Shown here piece by piece: positions 31,150 through 43,377 of a DNA stretch of 64,000 nucleotides. The notes under the pieces are model-generated. The model had not been told where the DNA came from. It saw only the letters and a program-made list of their open reading frames with translations, and ran no database searches. Each line of letters begins with the position of its first letter. Position 1 is the stretch's first letter. Made by a program: the position numbers and the translations under genes. Origin of the DNA: Nicotiana tabacum (Eukaryota > Streptophyta > Magnoliopsida > Solanales > Solanaceae); NCBI RefSeq assembly GCF_000715075.1, contig NC_134082.1, forward strand, positions 191,631,948 to 191,695,947, given 5' to 3'.

Positions 31150-32557
31150 TAAATTTATTGGAAGATCAGTGAACCCCATCATAGATCTCACCATATCTAA
31201 TAAGGTTCAATTTTTCCTTTCAGACACACCATTGTGTTATGGTGTTCCTGAAGGTATCCACTGTGAGAGAATCCCGTTCTCTTTGAGATATCTGGTAAAA
31301 TCTTCACTAAGATATTCTCCACCTCTATCAGACCTTAGTACTTTGATACTTTTACCAGTCTGTTTCTCAACTTCACTACAGAACCTTTTGAACATTTCAA
31401 AAGATTCAGACTTGTGTTTCATAAGATACACAAATCCATATCTTGACATATCATCAGTGAAATTGATGAAGTAAGAATATCTACTTTTAGCTTGAATTTT
31501 CATGGGCCTACAAACATCTGTATAAATTAGTCCTAATATTTCAGAAGCTCTTTCTCCACTTTCAGTAAATGGAGATTTGGTCATTTTTCTTTTGAGACAA
31601 GATTCACATGTTGGATATGATTCAAAATCATACTTGTCAAGTTACCCTTCCTTATACAACTTGTTAATTCTTTTCTCTCCAATATGACCAAGCCTACAAT
31701 GCCAAAGGTATGTATGATTTACATGATCATCTCTTTTCCTCTTAAGACTTGAAACATGCATAATCGAATTAGCATTCACATTAGGTAAGACATAAACATC
31801 ATGTCGGAGATAGTCATTCACATATAAATTATCACCATAATTAACAGAGCAAATACCATTGCCTATAATAATGCGAAAACCATGTTTGTCTAACATAGAA
31901 GCTGAAATTATGTTCGAAACAAATTTAGGAACGTAATAACAATCATCCAACATAAGTACTTTGCCCGTAGGCATTATTAAAGAAATTGATCCTACAGCTA
32001 CGACCGCAACTTTTGCACTATTTCCAACTTGTAGATTAACTTCTCCTTTCTGTGAAGAATTAGTAGTAGCTAGAGAAACCTTAAACATTTTTCATTAATG
32101 TCTCACCTTGTTTCTTGTCATTTAGAGTTGCAAAATACTCCTTGCAGTTTCTCTTCCAATGCCCTTTCTTCTTACAGTGAAAACATACAGCATCATATAC
32201 TAACTGCAAGATCAAATCTTCAGAAAGCTCTTTACCAAGCTTGTACCCCAACTTCTCATGTTTTTCGGTAAGAACAATCATATGATTGACAAGAGGTCCA
32301 ACCAGAGAGTTTTCAATGTCCAACTATGTATCAATCATCTTCTTAAGATATTCAATGATTGCAGTTGGATCCATATTCTGATGTTTCCTCTGGAGTTCAG
32401 AACTCATAGAAGCGAGAATGATGTGTTTAATAGCAAGACATTCTTTCAAGTGTTTATGATAAATCTTGGTGCCTTGAACATTATTCTCTGGTGGGATTAT
32501 CTTTGCATGCTTATCGATCACATCAGTGAGCTTTTCATGCATAAGAACAATTCTCAA
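31150..32557 (-). pseudogene. copia gag-integrase remnant
   Basis: Three minus-strand frames with shifts between them. Gag C-terminus (32,557-32,081) has the zinc knuckle CFHCKKKGHWKRNC (CX2CX4HX4C). Next come a protease/GAG-pre-integrase segment (32,088-31,642) with SIMHVSSLKRK and LWHCRLGHIGEKRINKLYKE, and integrase (31,584 leftwards) with IYTDVCRPM, YFINFTDDMSRYGFVYLMK and LRSDRGGEYLSEDF. Downstream of a TAA (31,236-31,238) the frame still reads HNGVSERKN, containing the third catalytic Glu, then TGA and divergence. The typical protease DSG motif is not seen. It encodes no functional enzyme. Confidence 0.8.
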
Positions 32558-33717
32558 ATTTCATATCAGTCATCAAAGTTTGGTCCTACCAACTTGTTGG
32601 TCTCAAGTATTTCATGCAGTGATATAACAAACATATTGAGAAATCTAAAATATAGAAAAGAAAAGGCAATAATATAAGAACATATTTGCATATATCATAA
32701 AGACATGGACTTTTATCTAAATGATATTTTCACTAATTATTTAAACTATTTACCCTCATTATAGTTTACGAAATCTTTATTTCTGTTAGTGGAGTAAAGG
32801 AATCTTTTAACAATATGTATGAGCCCCTTGGATGTCAAGTCGTTTCTCACATATATTTTAAAGATAGGTATTCTTACCAATTGTATCCCTATACAATTTC
32901 TTTAAATAGCTCTATGTCAAATAGTCCTCTGGTAGTCAGGTCGATCCTATTGGCATAGTTGAGTTCAACCATCATGATAACAAAGAACTTATTAAATTTT
33001 ATACTCCCCGGGGTAGTCCAGACGTCTAGTAAAAAATTGAATAATTCTTTCAATCCATGCTTCTAATGCAATAAAACATATTCTCGAACTATAAGTCTCC
33101 TAGTAGTCAGGCCGCTCCTTATAAACAAGAAATAAGTAAAATTATTTACTTTGATGGATAGCTATATAATAAAATATCTTATATTTTATTATTTAATAAC
33201 TCAAATTTTAGTAAGAAGGAATTGTTACTAAAACAGTTTTTAATAACATGAAGATCAAATCTTTTATAGCATGTGAATGTAGTTCAAATTGTCTACATGC
33301 TTAGTCCTAAATTGATTTACATCACATGTGATAAATAATTCAAAACTATGTAACGAACAAACATGTGACATTAAAACAAAATTCAACATCTTCTAACATG
33401 TTTATCTTATATATCACATAAAAATAATTCATGCCAGAAAACTATTATTAATTAACATCTCATGAGCTAATAACAATTAAAAATAACAATAGAATCATGT
33501 AACTTATTATAGATTCCCATCGTATCTAATACAAAATTTCAAATTCAAGTTATGAACTATCTCAAATAGTTATAGGAATACATATTTTATCCACAATAAA
33601 TAATATCAACATTCAAACGATTTGACAATTGCACAAGACACATGTATTATGGTTTGAACTCTTCAAATATAATATTAAAATATTTCGTAAATAAATTTTA
33701 GACACAATATACCACGA
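32558..33717 (-). other. Copia leader and gag N-terminal region, decayed
   Basis: No convincing frame. Related phrases GGTAGTCAGGTCGATCC, AGTAGTCAGGCCGCTCCTT and GGGGTAGTCCAGACG recur at about 32,933, 33,103 and 33,010, suggesting an old internal repeat. Confidence 0.5.
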
Positions 33718-33728
33718 CTCTGATACCA
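33718..33728 (-). promoter_or_regulatory. Primer binding site of the copia element (initiator-Met type)
   Basis: Minus-strand TGGTATCAGAG is the classic plant initiator-Met primer binding site; about 9 bp separate it from the inferred LTR end at 33,738. Confidence 0.7.
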
Positions 33729-33737
33729 CCGAAGGAT

Positions 33738-35712
33738 TGCGTATAGATGTTCATAACACGCAGCAGAAGACAATAACAATCCTAGGTAGATATTTTTCGT
33801 GTTTAAAATTTACTTACATGTCAATATATCAGATCTAAGACGTACCTGGTGAAGAAAGTCTAGTTTCAAATTCTTCGATAGTGCGAAGAGTCTATGCGTA
33901 TCCACACTGAGACTGATCCTTGTTATCAACTCTTTGATCAACGAAACTCGCGAACAAATTGAACGAAGAATATTGTGTTGAAATTTTTCTCAAAAATCTC
34001 AACTCAATGTTAGAAGAACAAGAAACACTTTTCTTGTAATTGTATTTTCTCTCTTGCCTTTGTATTGTACTCTCACTTTCACAAAGTGTTTTTCTTCTCA
34101 AGAATCAATACGGCAAATTTTTCTCCATCACCTTTTATATAACATTACCTAAAACCTTTTCCATTGGTTGAGGTAATAGTTTACTTAGGGTAAAAATTTA
34201 TTCCAAAAATAAATTTTATGGAACAATTAAGTAAAAATTTGCGGTCCCATTCTAAATGGGTTGTTGCCAGTCAACGTCCTTCATGGACTATGTATGTGAC
34301 TTAGCCAATTCTAGAATTGGATTTCTTTTCCATAATTTTCAATGGAAAATTCCAATCCTTTCCATATATGCAGAGTGGCCGAGTCCTTTCAGGAGTTTGA
34401 ATTGAATTCCTGCGTAAGAATTCTTTTATGGAATTCCATGTCCAATCAAAATTGGATCAAGTGTTCTTTATTAATGTTTTATATATACACCTTATATAAA
34501 TGAATATTAATTATATATATATTTCCACCAAGAGATATAATTTAATTTTCTATTCCAAATAGAAAACTTCAATTGGTTCACAATATTAATTATAACATCT
34601 GTGCTAGCAAAGAATATAATAATATTTCATTTGGACTAATAACTTTAACTTTTTTGACTAATTAAATTCTTTAATTTAATTATCAACTAATAAAGTAACT
34701 AATCCTTTAGCAAAGATCAGAACACTCGTTAGTGTGCGACCCCATAGGTTCAATACTAAGCCGGTAGTAAATTGATCATAATCGATTTACTAATCAAGGG
34801 TGGCGTCTAGCAACACTCCTTAACGATCGGATGCATGAAGTACACAATTTACTCTCAAGAACTCGTAGAAGAATAATGTAGTATTTCCTTTTGTCCTTAT
34901 AACTCTGGATCGCTCTAGGATATGGTTTAACCGTCAAATCCTAATAGGCGACCTACTATGTGTTCACGTCAAATATAATCGACCATTGAATGACCTAAGA
35001 AACTCTTTTCTTCTATCATTCAATTGCCTTAGCCAAGGTCTTAATTTGGTCGTTTATAATTCATGACAACATGGAGCTTAAACTCATTACCAAGAGTTGA
35101 CAGATTCGATCTTGACCAATCATTAATTCTACAAGTATTTAATCGTACCCAATATCATTTCAACTATTGCCCTAGGGCCATAGGTGTTTGGTATCAAAAC
35201 ACAATAAATAACTTGTCAATTACTATGACGATCTCAGGTCAAAAGAAATTTTTGCATCACATTCTTAAAGAGAATATCATATTGACAGTTTATGGTAATT
35301 CTCACAATTAGGAATTATCCAATGAGTCGGTTCAATGATCATATCTCTATACGCATCATCTATCTATGTGATTTAGTTAATGAGATCAACTAATCTTTAT
35401 CCAATAAAGATGATCACATAAATATTGATCTAACCGGATTACTAATGTCCAAATTAATAATCCTATGATCAAGAACAAATTTAGATTAAATTATAAGAAA
35501 CTTCACTCTCATTATCATGATCTCCATCACAATGTCAAGTCTCAAAATTTAATCAAGGACCTTATCAAGTTAATCAAACAATTAAAAATAACTATGATAA
35601 AAGAATATCAAATGCCATATATATATTTTTATATCAAATAACGTTCACAAAAAAAGGTTTAAATCAGCAAATATGATATTCGATCTAGGGCATATCTACT
35701 ATATCCCTAACA
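33738..35712 (-). repeat. 5' LTR of the copia element (~1,975 bp)
   Basis: The minus strand begins TGTTAGGGATATAGTAGATA at 35,712 and ends ...CATCTATACGCA at 33,738, giving TG...CA ends next to the primer binding site. Only one copy is in the window, so the ends rest on the motif and the primer site rather than on a duplicate. Confidence 0.65.
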
Positions 35713-37599
35713 CGATAAACTTGTTTTTGGTATAATTAGTCATTTGATATTTGATACTCACTGATCTAACTAATTCAGATTCTCGTGAGGTATGACACAT
35801 TAAAATGAAAGAGCTCCTTTCTCCATTTTCAGACGCAAAACCTCTTTAAATTTGTTACTGAGGTAAAGCAAACTAAAGCATTTCTCCATTTTTCTGTCGC
35901 AGCCTCCAAATAGTTTTAACAATCTTTTCATATTTTGTCGACTTATAGGTGGGCTTATAATCTAAGCAATTTCGCAAAAGCGTGCATTAGAGACCTACTT
36001 CTTTGTGCAAAAATTGTGTACACTGTCAAATGTAGTTGTGTTCGAGCAACTAATTAATAAAATTGGAACTTTTTTAGATAGCCATTGAAGAAACAGACTG
36101 GAATATGGCTGATTGTGAAATTTGCAGAACACGGATTGCTCATGGTATATTCTCTCGGGAGAGATTATGTTATACACAAATGAATTAATAGTATAAAACA
36201 TAGAATGGTGTGTTGAATGCGACCAAATTGTTTTATCCTTTTGTGGTGCGGGGATTACGTTCATTGTGGATTGGATGAACGTTCCTACATACCTATCCTT
36301 TAAATTAAATATATTTAGTTAAGAAATTTATTTCGGGATTTGAATATAAGTATGAGAGTTGGAAAATCTTAGGTGACCACCCCCGCACGCTTTGCAGATT
36401 TCTATACTTGTTGAATTAAATACAGAAGAATTACAATCCCCGGAATATAAGGGAGACTCAGCCGTCTCTTTTTTTGTAATGCCTTGTTCACAATCTTTCA
36501 GCAGATCCTACACCACCAAAATATGCCATCCAATTATTGAAAATATTTTATTTGTACTAAATTATTTAGAATGTCTTATATATACTAGTTCTTTTCACTT
36601 AACTTTTGGTTCAGTGGTATATATTTTAATTTTAATTTTAATTTTAATTTGTACTTACAAGATTAAGTTACTCGATTTGCAGCAAACATTGAATGGAGCT
36701 AAGTAATTTTGACAAAGCGGCAAAAATTATACAAATTTTATATATTTTTTCGTCTATTATTTTTACAGGGGCTATACAGTATCATTTTTCCTATGTTTGT
36801 TTTTCGTTCCTATACACTATTTGAAACCTTATTACGAAAAATATTTAATTTTTTGTATTTACCCTACATAAACACGTTTTAGCTACAAAATATATACAAT
36901 CCACCTTAAAAGGCTCCTAATCCATTATTAGTGCCTTTAATCAAGGGATTTAGTTATACCATTTTCATTTTTTCTCTCCTCTCTCCCCTCTTCTCTCCGG
37001 ATCGAACTTATATTTAGGGATTTCTGTTTGCTAATTATTTCGGTCTTTTTCTAATTAATTTTTTATCCTTAAAAACTGTATTATAATCGACATACTTCAA
37101 AATTTTCCTTCTATTTTATGTAATAAACTCATCAGATACAAAGTTGAAGCTGAATGTGAAATGGCTTTTTACTGGAACCATTAACACTCGAACCTGGGAA
37201 CGAGAAAATCCCACTGAGACAATGTATAAATTACAACAGAAATCATCACTGGCATGTGTAATTGAAATAAACAAACTAATTCCAGCTTCTCTACTCGTTC
37301 CAAATTTATCAGAAGCTTTGGAAGGGGCGAGATCCTCCTCCCTTTTTGAATTGCCAAAACCATGCCACGTCTAAGAGGCAAAACAACATGAATTCGTATT
37401 GTTCAATTTCACGAACAATTTTATACTCTACAAAAGAGTCTTACTTTTGGTGGAATCTATGTAGATGCTTTATCTTGGCCATATTTTTCTGTGACCAAAT
37501 TTTCTGCACTTATTAGTTTTTCCGCCTGATGTTTCTCATAATAATCGACATATTTGTAGTGTCTGATTTGAAACCTTATTATACAATTATGGCTTGTGC
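35713..37599. other. AT-rich intergenic DNA, nothing recognised
   Basis: Short open frames (for example 37,181-37,381) lack recognisable motifs. A (TTTTAA)n run occurs near 36,628-36,650. Confidence 0.5.
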
Positions 37600-38160
37600 T
37601 TAAATACAACTACAATATCATACAATTTAAATATAATTTTTATACAAATTTTATACAATATATTTTTCGTATATTTTATATTTGATTTATACATAGTAAT
37701 AATATATTATACAATTTATCTACAATTTTCATATATTATTTCTACCCAGTAACACTCCCAGGTTCGGGGCGTGACAACTTAAATACAATTTGTATACAAA
37801 TTTTATACAATATGTCTTTTGTATATTTTGTATCTGATTTATACATAGTAAAAACAAATTTCATACAACTAATTATATATTATACAACTTATCTACAATT
37901 TTCATACATTATTTCTATATATTTCTACCCAATTATATACAACTACAATATCATACAACTTAAATACAATCTTTATATAAATTTTATACAATATGTCTTT
38001 GTATATATTTTGTATCTCATTTGTATATATTTTGTCTGTGGTGTGTGCTTCTTCCTCTCTAAAATTCCAATCAAAACTTGGTCTCTTAATATAATTTTGA
38101 TAAATATCAATAAATTTATATAAAAAGATTGTACTGATAACTTAAATACAAATTTTATAC
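37600..38160. repeat. ~170-bp diverged tandem repeats rich in ATACAA
   Basis: The series CAATATCATACAA(T/C)TTAAATA, ATACAAATTTTATACAATAT, GTATTTTGTATCTGATTTATACAT and TCTACAATTTTCATA recurs from about 37,615, 37,780 and 37,945, with weaker pieces later. A GC-rich insert (GGTTCGGGGCGTGACAA, about 37,762-37,778) interrupts it and looks like a gypsy LTR end fragment. Confidence 0.6.
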
Positions 38161-38731
38161 AATGATTCATACATTATACAACTACTGTTCAACTTTCACA
38201 CAATCTTCAAATAAAAAAAAAATAACTACAACAGAATACAATCTTACATACAATTATACTACAACTTTACTACAATTTCGTAAGTATATTGTATGTCATG
38301 TCGTCTTCTTCTTCTTCTTCTTCGAGTTTCAATCTGAAATTCAACCAAAATCAAGTCTAATCTTCACCAAACACCCTCAAAATTGAGATATAAACTCCAA
38401 ACAATATTTTTAATTGTTTGCAACAACATCCAATCCAAACAAATAATGATTTTTGAAAATCCAAATTCGAATTCAAAGCTTCTTAATGGCGGTCAATAGT
38501 GGAGAGTCAAACACCTTCAAAATTTATTGATGGACAATTTCAATTTGAACACCAATTGTGCAACATGAATGGAAATTGCTAAGTTAAAACTCTATAGTAA
38601 AACGATTGAAATCCATTGATGAATTCCATTAAAAATATATACAACATGAAAGGATAAAATATAGAGGACATCAGAGGAAGAAAAATTGGGGAAAGAACAG
38701 AGAATGAGAGATTGAGAGACAGAGAGAGACG

Positions 38732-38764
<33 letters not shown>

Positions 38765-39439
38765 CGCGCGTATGAGAGAGAGAGAGAGAGAGAGAGATAA
38801 AGGGATACTCATTTAATTCCTAAAGTGTATATAATTAGTAAATTGTATACGCCTATATAATTAAATTGAAACTTGAGTAGGGAGGGTAATAAAGTTTTAA
38901 ATAATGTATAGGAAGGGTAAGTTTCAAATACTTCTTCTCATTCATCATGTCCTCCCGAAAAGAAAATTCAGAAGCTATTGGCAGTAGGTAGGAGAACCCT
39001 ATATCATGGGCCTGGGCTTTATATTGTGGGTTTGACATGTTTGCAGGCCTATGAACCAGCCCAACATGGTAATTTGTCGGGATTTTAACACAAATAGCAG
39101 GTCAGATTCACTGTTTACTTTTTTTATTCGGATATATAGATTATAGACTGATTATACATAGCTATACACATATGATACATGAATTGTTCACATGTCATAC
39201 GTCAATAGGCTACTTTTAGTTTAAACGATTAGGTGAGCGACTATTTGGTTTAATTTTATATGGACCACCAGTTAACTTGACGCAAATGTTTGTTTCAAAG
39301 GAGAGTTTCATCATTTATTACGGGGGGAAATAAAATTTAGCCACACTCGATATTTTTACCTATTCAATGAAACGTATTTATACATGCATTATTATCTATA
39401 TAAGTTATGATTAATTAATACAATTGTGCACCTTAATTT
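38161..39439. other. AT-rich intergenic DNA with simple repeats
   Basis: No gene recognised. Contains a CTT run near 38,305-38,325 and the GA microsatellite below. Confidence 0.5.
38734..38797 (+). repeat. (GA)n microsatellite, interrupted
   Basis: Two GA runs separated by TGCGCGCGTAT. Confidence 0.95.
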
Positions 39440-39469
39440 ATCAATTACCAATTCAAATTAGAGGAATTT

Positions 39470-40020
39470 TCAGAAACCACTATTGTTTAGTGGCTATTAA
39501 CTTCCTATAGCTACCATATATATAATTACTTCCTATAGCTACTATTCAGTTGTTACGGTAGTGCATTCGCTGTATTCACGCTGCTGCATTCATGAATACA
39601 GTAGCAAAAAATGCCTAAAAATCAGGGTAGTCCAGCTGTACACGCATTTATTCACATGTATTCGCACCATGTATTCAGGAATACAGCAGCAAAAACGCCT
39701 AAAATCAAGGCAGTTCAGATGTACGCGCATGTATTCACATGTATTCGCACTGTTATATTCATGAATACAACAGTAAAAAATGCCTAAAATTAGGGCAGTC
39801 CAGCTGTATGCGCATGTATTCACATGTATTCGCGTCATGTATTCATGAATAAAGTAACGTCAATCACCTTAAAAATAGTTATGTCTGACTGTCTAAGAGA
39901 GAGGAAAAATAAATAGCATATTTCATGCCTTATTTCATGCCTCATTGACAGTATATACCATAAATACTTATTTTGCTATAAAATAAAAGGTAGCTATAGA
40001 AAATAATATTTTAAAATGAT
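39470..40020. mobile_element. Foldback-like element carrying a minisatellite
   Basis: CTATAGCTACC at 39,505-39,515 (with a second CTATAGCTAC at 39,533) is mirrored by GGTAGCTATAG at 39,989-39,999, with AT-rich arms on both sides. The middle is filled by the ~85-bp tandem units. No transposase is seen; the class is unknown and the ends are approximate. Confidence 0.5.
39560..39855 (+). repeat. 84-85-bp minisatellite with a palindromic core
   Basis: About 3.5 units. The core GTATTCATGAATAC recurs at 39,588, 39,673, 39,757 and 39,841; each unit also has AAAATGCCTAAAAT and GCATGTATTCACATGTATTC. Confidence 0.85.
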
Positions 40021-41787
40021 TTTAATTTATAATAAATAAGATGTATACCTTTGTTATAGGAGGTAAAATTTCCTTCAAATTAATATAATATAGTGTAAAT
40101 TTCAAGTGCAAGTACGTATTTACCTATTTATTCTCTAACGAAGGTAACTACATTCTATGTTGTGGGAAACAGAAATCATTCAAAGGTTATGTGTGTGATA
40201 GTCAACATTGAATTAGATGGTGGGGGAAGTGACAACTAAAATAATGAACATCTAAGAAAATAGGAAGCGAAAGTGAGTAACCTTTTATAAGTGATGACTC
40301 ATGCTTGGTGGACCCTAGTTGGAGCCAAAAAATTTGACTAAGATGATGAGGTTAATCAAAAAACAAAATGATCTGGATAAATAAAAAATAAAAAATATGT
40401 ATGCTTATAGAATAACATGCTCTAGTGGTAGATTCAAAAGAAAGAAGGTGACATGATGTAACCCTCGTAAAAGCCAGCATTCAACTGAAAAGGAAGAGGA
40501 ATGCAATGATTGTCAAAGATATGCAAGTGTCTTCAACTTCATATGTTTCTCCATCATATTTGTATTTAAGCTTTATAGAGACACTCTCGTGTTATACTTA
40601 TATATATATACTACAGTAGTACTTCTGAAACAAGCAATAGTATTACGGACCAAATGATTTGAAGTTCATGCCTGCAGGACGACATCCTTGTAGCACAATT
40701 CACTGCTCCTCCTCGTGCTTTTCCATGGCTGATCCAATCACAGTTTGTTAGAATCCAGTATTTCGGAGTCGAATTTTGTACGCGTGAAAAATAAGTATAG
40801 GCAGTGTTCAATATGCATTTCAAAATCAACTCTCTCAACTCAAAACTCACAACGCCTAAATTATGAATTCACTATTACTTTCAGGGGTTATCCAACTTAC
40901 ACATGCAACCATGGGCGAAGCTACACAGCCCTAAGGGTGATCAATTGATCACCTTTCGTCGAAAAATTACACTGTATGTATAGGTAAAATTACATTTTAG
41001 TTGTTTTGACGACTAAAATGAACTTAAAAAAAGAACCTATTTTGGGACGAATTCTTTTTTTTTCTCTCTCAACATCATGTTTATGAGGGATATGAGGTTT
41101 TGGATGAACGACAAAGTTTACTTAGATTTGAAAACATGAACATATAAGATAACATGCAAGAACTTTAAAGGTGTAAATCAGGGTCTTCATTAACAGCCTG
41201 AAGAGGCATGCCTTTCTCTAATAATTAATGCAGAATACTTTTTCTGAAAATGATCTTATACGCTTGCAAGGATCATTATATTGGGCTACCCGATGAGCAT
41301 GATATATACTTGAAGAGTCGAAGTACATATATACATACATGATTGACATACACAAGACCATCTCCTCTTAAACTTTTGGAATAGAAAGTCTTAATTCTAA
41401 TACTGAGTGTATTCCTCATCGCAATTGATGTGACTAAGGCAGTTGAAACACCTTGCAATTCAACAATAAGTTAAAATTATTACGAGCCTAATGAAGATTT
41501 AGGCCTAAGGGCCGACCAAAAAGAAAGAGACGTGTCCATAATAGAAGATTTAATCCTGAGTATAATGATTGATTAGCAATAATGCATGTTTATTAAGTGC
41601 ATATTCTATTGTGATATCATGAAAAAGCAGAACAAAAAGATCATGAAAACTGAGAGAAAGAAGATGAACGATATTAAGAAAAGATCATGAGCACGCTTCA
41701 AACAGAAAATTCTATTTGAATATATAATTAATTTGTTTTACTCAGATCTAGGACCCCAAGGAATCATGCATCCATATAGTTAATAAA
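40021..41787. other. Intergenic DNA, nothing firmly recognised
   Basis: A TATA-like stretch (ATTTAAGCTTTATAGAG, about 40,564-40,580) could be a promoter but no coherent gene follows. GGGCGAAGCTACA near 40,914 resembles ends of small solanaceous repeats. Confidence 0.4.
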
Positions 41788-42098
41788 TAAGGGGTGGTTT
41801 GGTACGAGGTATAAGAAGGTATAATGGTGGTATAAAAATTTAATACCACCTTAATATTCTGTTTGGTTAGCAAACCAGGTATAAGTTATCCCGGTGTTAA
41901 TTTTAACATCGAGATAACTTATACCTTATAGAAGGTGGGGTAATTAGTACCAACGTAACTTATACCTTCTACTTAGAAATTATGCAATTGTCATTCTTAA
42001 TACAACATACCAAACAATGAATAAACAACAATCCCAGCATAACTTATCCCAATATAACTTATACCTGCATAATTTATACCGGTATAAATCGTATTCCA
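41788..42098. mobile_element. MITE-like element with TTTGGTAC ends
   Basis: Begins GGGGTGGTTTGGTACGAGGT; an inverted, diverged CTTGGAATACGATTTATACC lies at the right end. ACTTATACC/GGTATAAGT motifs recur inside. A second start, GGGGTCGTTTGGTACACAGA, follows at 42,099, so a related copy may abut it. Confidence 0.45.
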
Positions 42099-42836
42099 AG
42101 GGGTCGTTTGGTACACAGATTAAATTATTCCGGGACTAATTTATACCACATGAGAGATGGGATCGAAAGATCAATTTGGACGTCAAATATCTCATGGCAA
42201 AATAATGAACATAAATAATAATCGATTACTAGAAATCCGGTAATAAGCGACCCAAAAAAGCGACCAACGTTGGTCGGTTTTGGCAAATTACCGACCAAAA
42301 CTCGTCCAAACACGCTTGGTCGCTATTTTGGTGATCGTTTTAGTATACCGACCAAGGATGGTCGCTAATTACCGATCAACATTGGTCGCAAAGGTAAAAG
42401 GACCAACTGTGCAATTTAAAGCACATCCCGAGCAACTTTGGTCGGTAACATATTTTAATAATTTAATTTTACTGACCAAAGTTGATCGGTATATTTAAAT
42501 TATGTTATTTTATTAATTATTAAAATTTAAAAATTAGCGACCAAAGTTGGTCGGTAAAGTAAAAAATATATTTTTTTTAAAAAAATTAAAATTTAACAAT
42601 ACAAACCAAAGTTGGTTGGTAAAGTTGAAATCTGGGTAATCCTTGTTCATTAACCGACCAACTTTGGTCGGTAATTTTTAATTTTTTTTTTTTTTAAAAT
42701 TTAGCGACCAAGGTAATCAACAGAATTTTTTTAATTAGGAACCGACCACCTTTGGTCGGTTTTCTGGGTTTAGTTTTGGCATAAAATGCTTGTTTTGGCA
42801 GCTACACCACATGTCAGCATACCAAAATCCCTAAAT

Positions 42837-42879
<43 letters not shown>

Positions 42880-42901
42880 CAACAACACAACAACAACAAC
42901 A
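42837..42901 (+). repeat. (CAA)n microsatellite
   Basis: About 20 CAA units with two interruptions, inside CACTA-a. Confidence 0.95.
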
Positions 42902-43029
42902 CAATTCAATAAATACATTAAAACTAACAAATTAAAGTTCAATAGAACTAAAAAAACCAAAATCAAGTTAAAACTTATTACAACTAGTTCAAAACTGGTT
43001 CTATTTGTCTAATTCAAAGTATATAAAAA

Positions 43030-43377
43030 TCAAGGAGTGTTTTGTACAGCATCATCATCTCCGTCTGATGAACTTTCATCTAAAAGATGGTGTCGAGAAG
43101 GGTCTTGTGGAGGACGGGAAGAACGACCATTGGGAGGACGGGAGGAACGATCACGGGGAGGACGGGAGGAACGATCACGGAGAGGACGGAAGGAACGCTC
43201 ACGTTCAAGTTGATCCTCTTGCGATGACTCACGAGATCGGGGCAACGGAAAAGCTCCAGTATATAGGAGAGTTCTGATATGAGCTTGCATGCCAATGAAC
43301 TGAGTTACACAATGAACTACTACAAGTATATAGAGATGAGATATTTCGCCAATGGGTGGTTGTAAAACTCCAAACAC
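43030..43377 (-). pseudogene. CACTA-a last exon remnant
   Basis: Reads FPLPRSRESSQEDQ, then an Arg/Ser-rich repeat (SSRPPRDRSSRPP) and the tail SSSDGDDDAVQNTP. A diverged second copy of the same tail lies in CACTA-b near 44,364-44,520, showing that both elements belong to one family. No known domain. Confidence 0.6.

Larger units (their letters stand above)
31140..35712 (-). mobile_element. Truncated Ty1/copia LTR retrotransposon
   Basis: Minus-strand order: ~2 kb LTR (35,712-33,738), primer binding site, ~1.1 kb leader, gag with zinc knuckle, GAG-pre-integrase and integrase, breaking off near 31,140. RT, RNase H and the 3' LTR are absent, so one end was deleted. Gag-protease-integrase order before RT defines copia. 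Confidence 0.85.

Noticed and set aside
37181..37381. 66-codon minus-strand frame as a possible small gene
   Set aside because: No motif, no promoter or conserved context; consistent with chance.
38579..38812. Ser/Leu repeat protein on the minus strand
   Set aside because: Translation of the GA microsatellite.
40490..40850. Possible small gene or noncoding RNA after a TATA-like motif
   Set aside because: The TATA-like motif is in AT-rich DNA and no coherent reading frame or structure follows.
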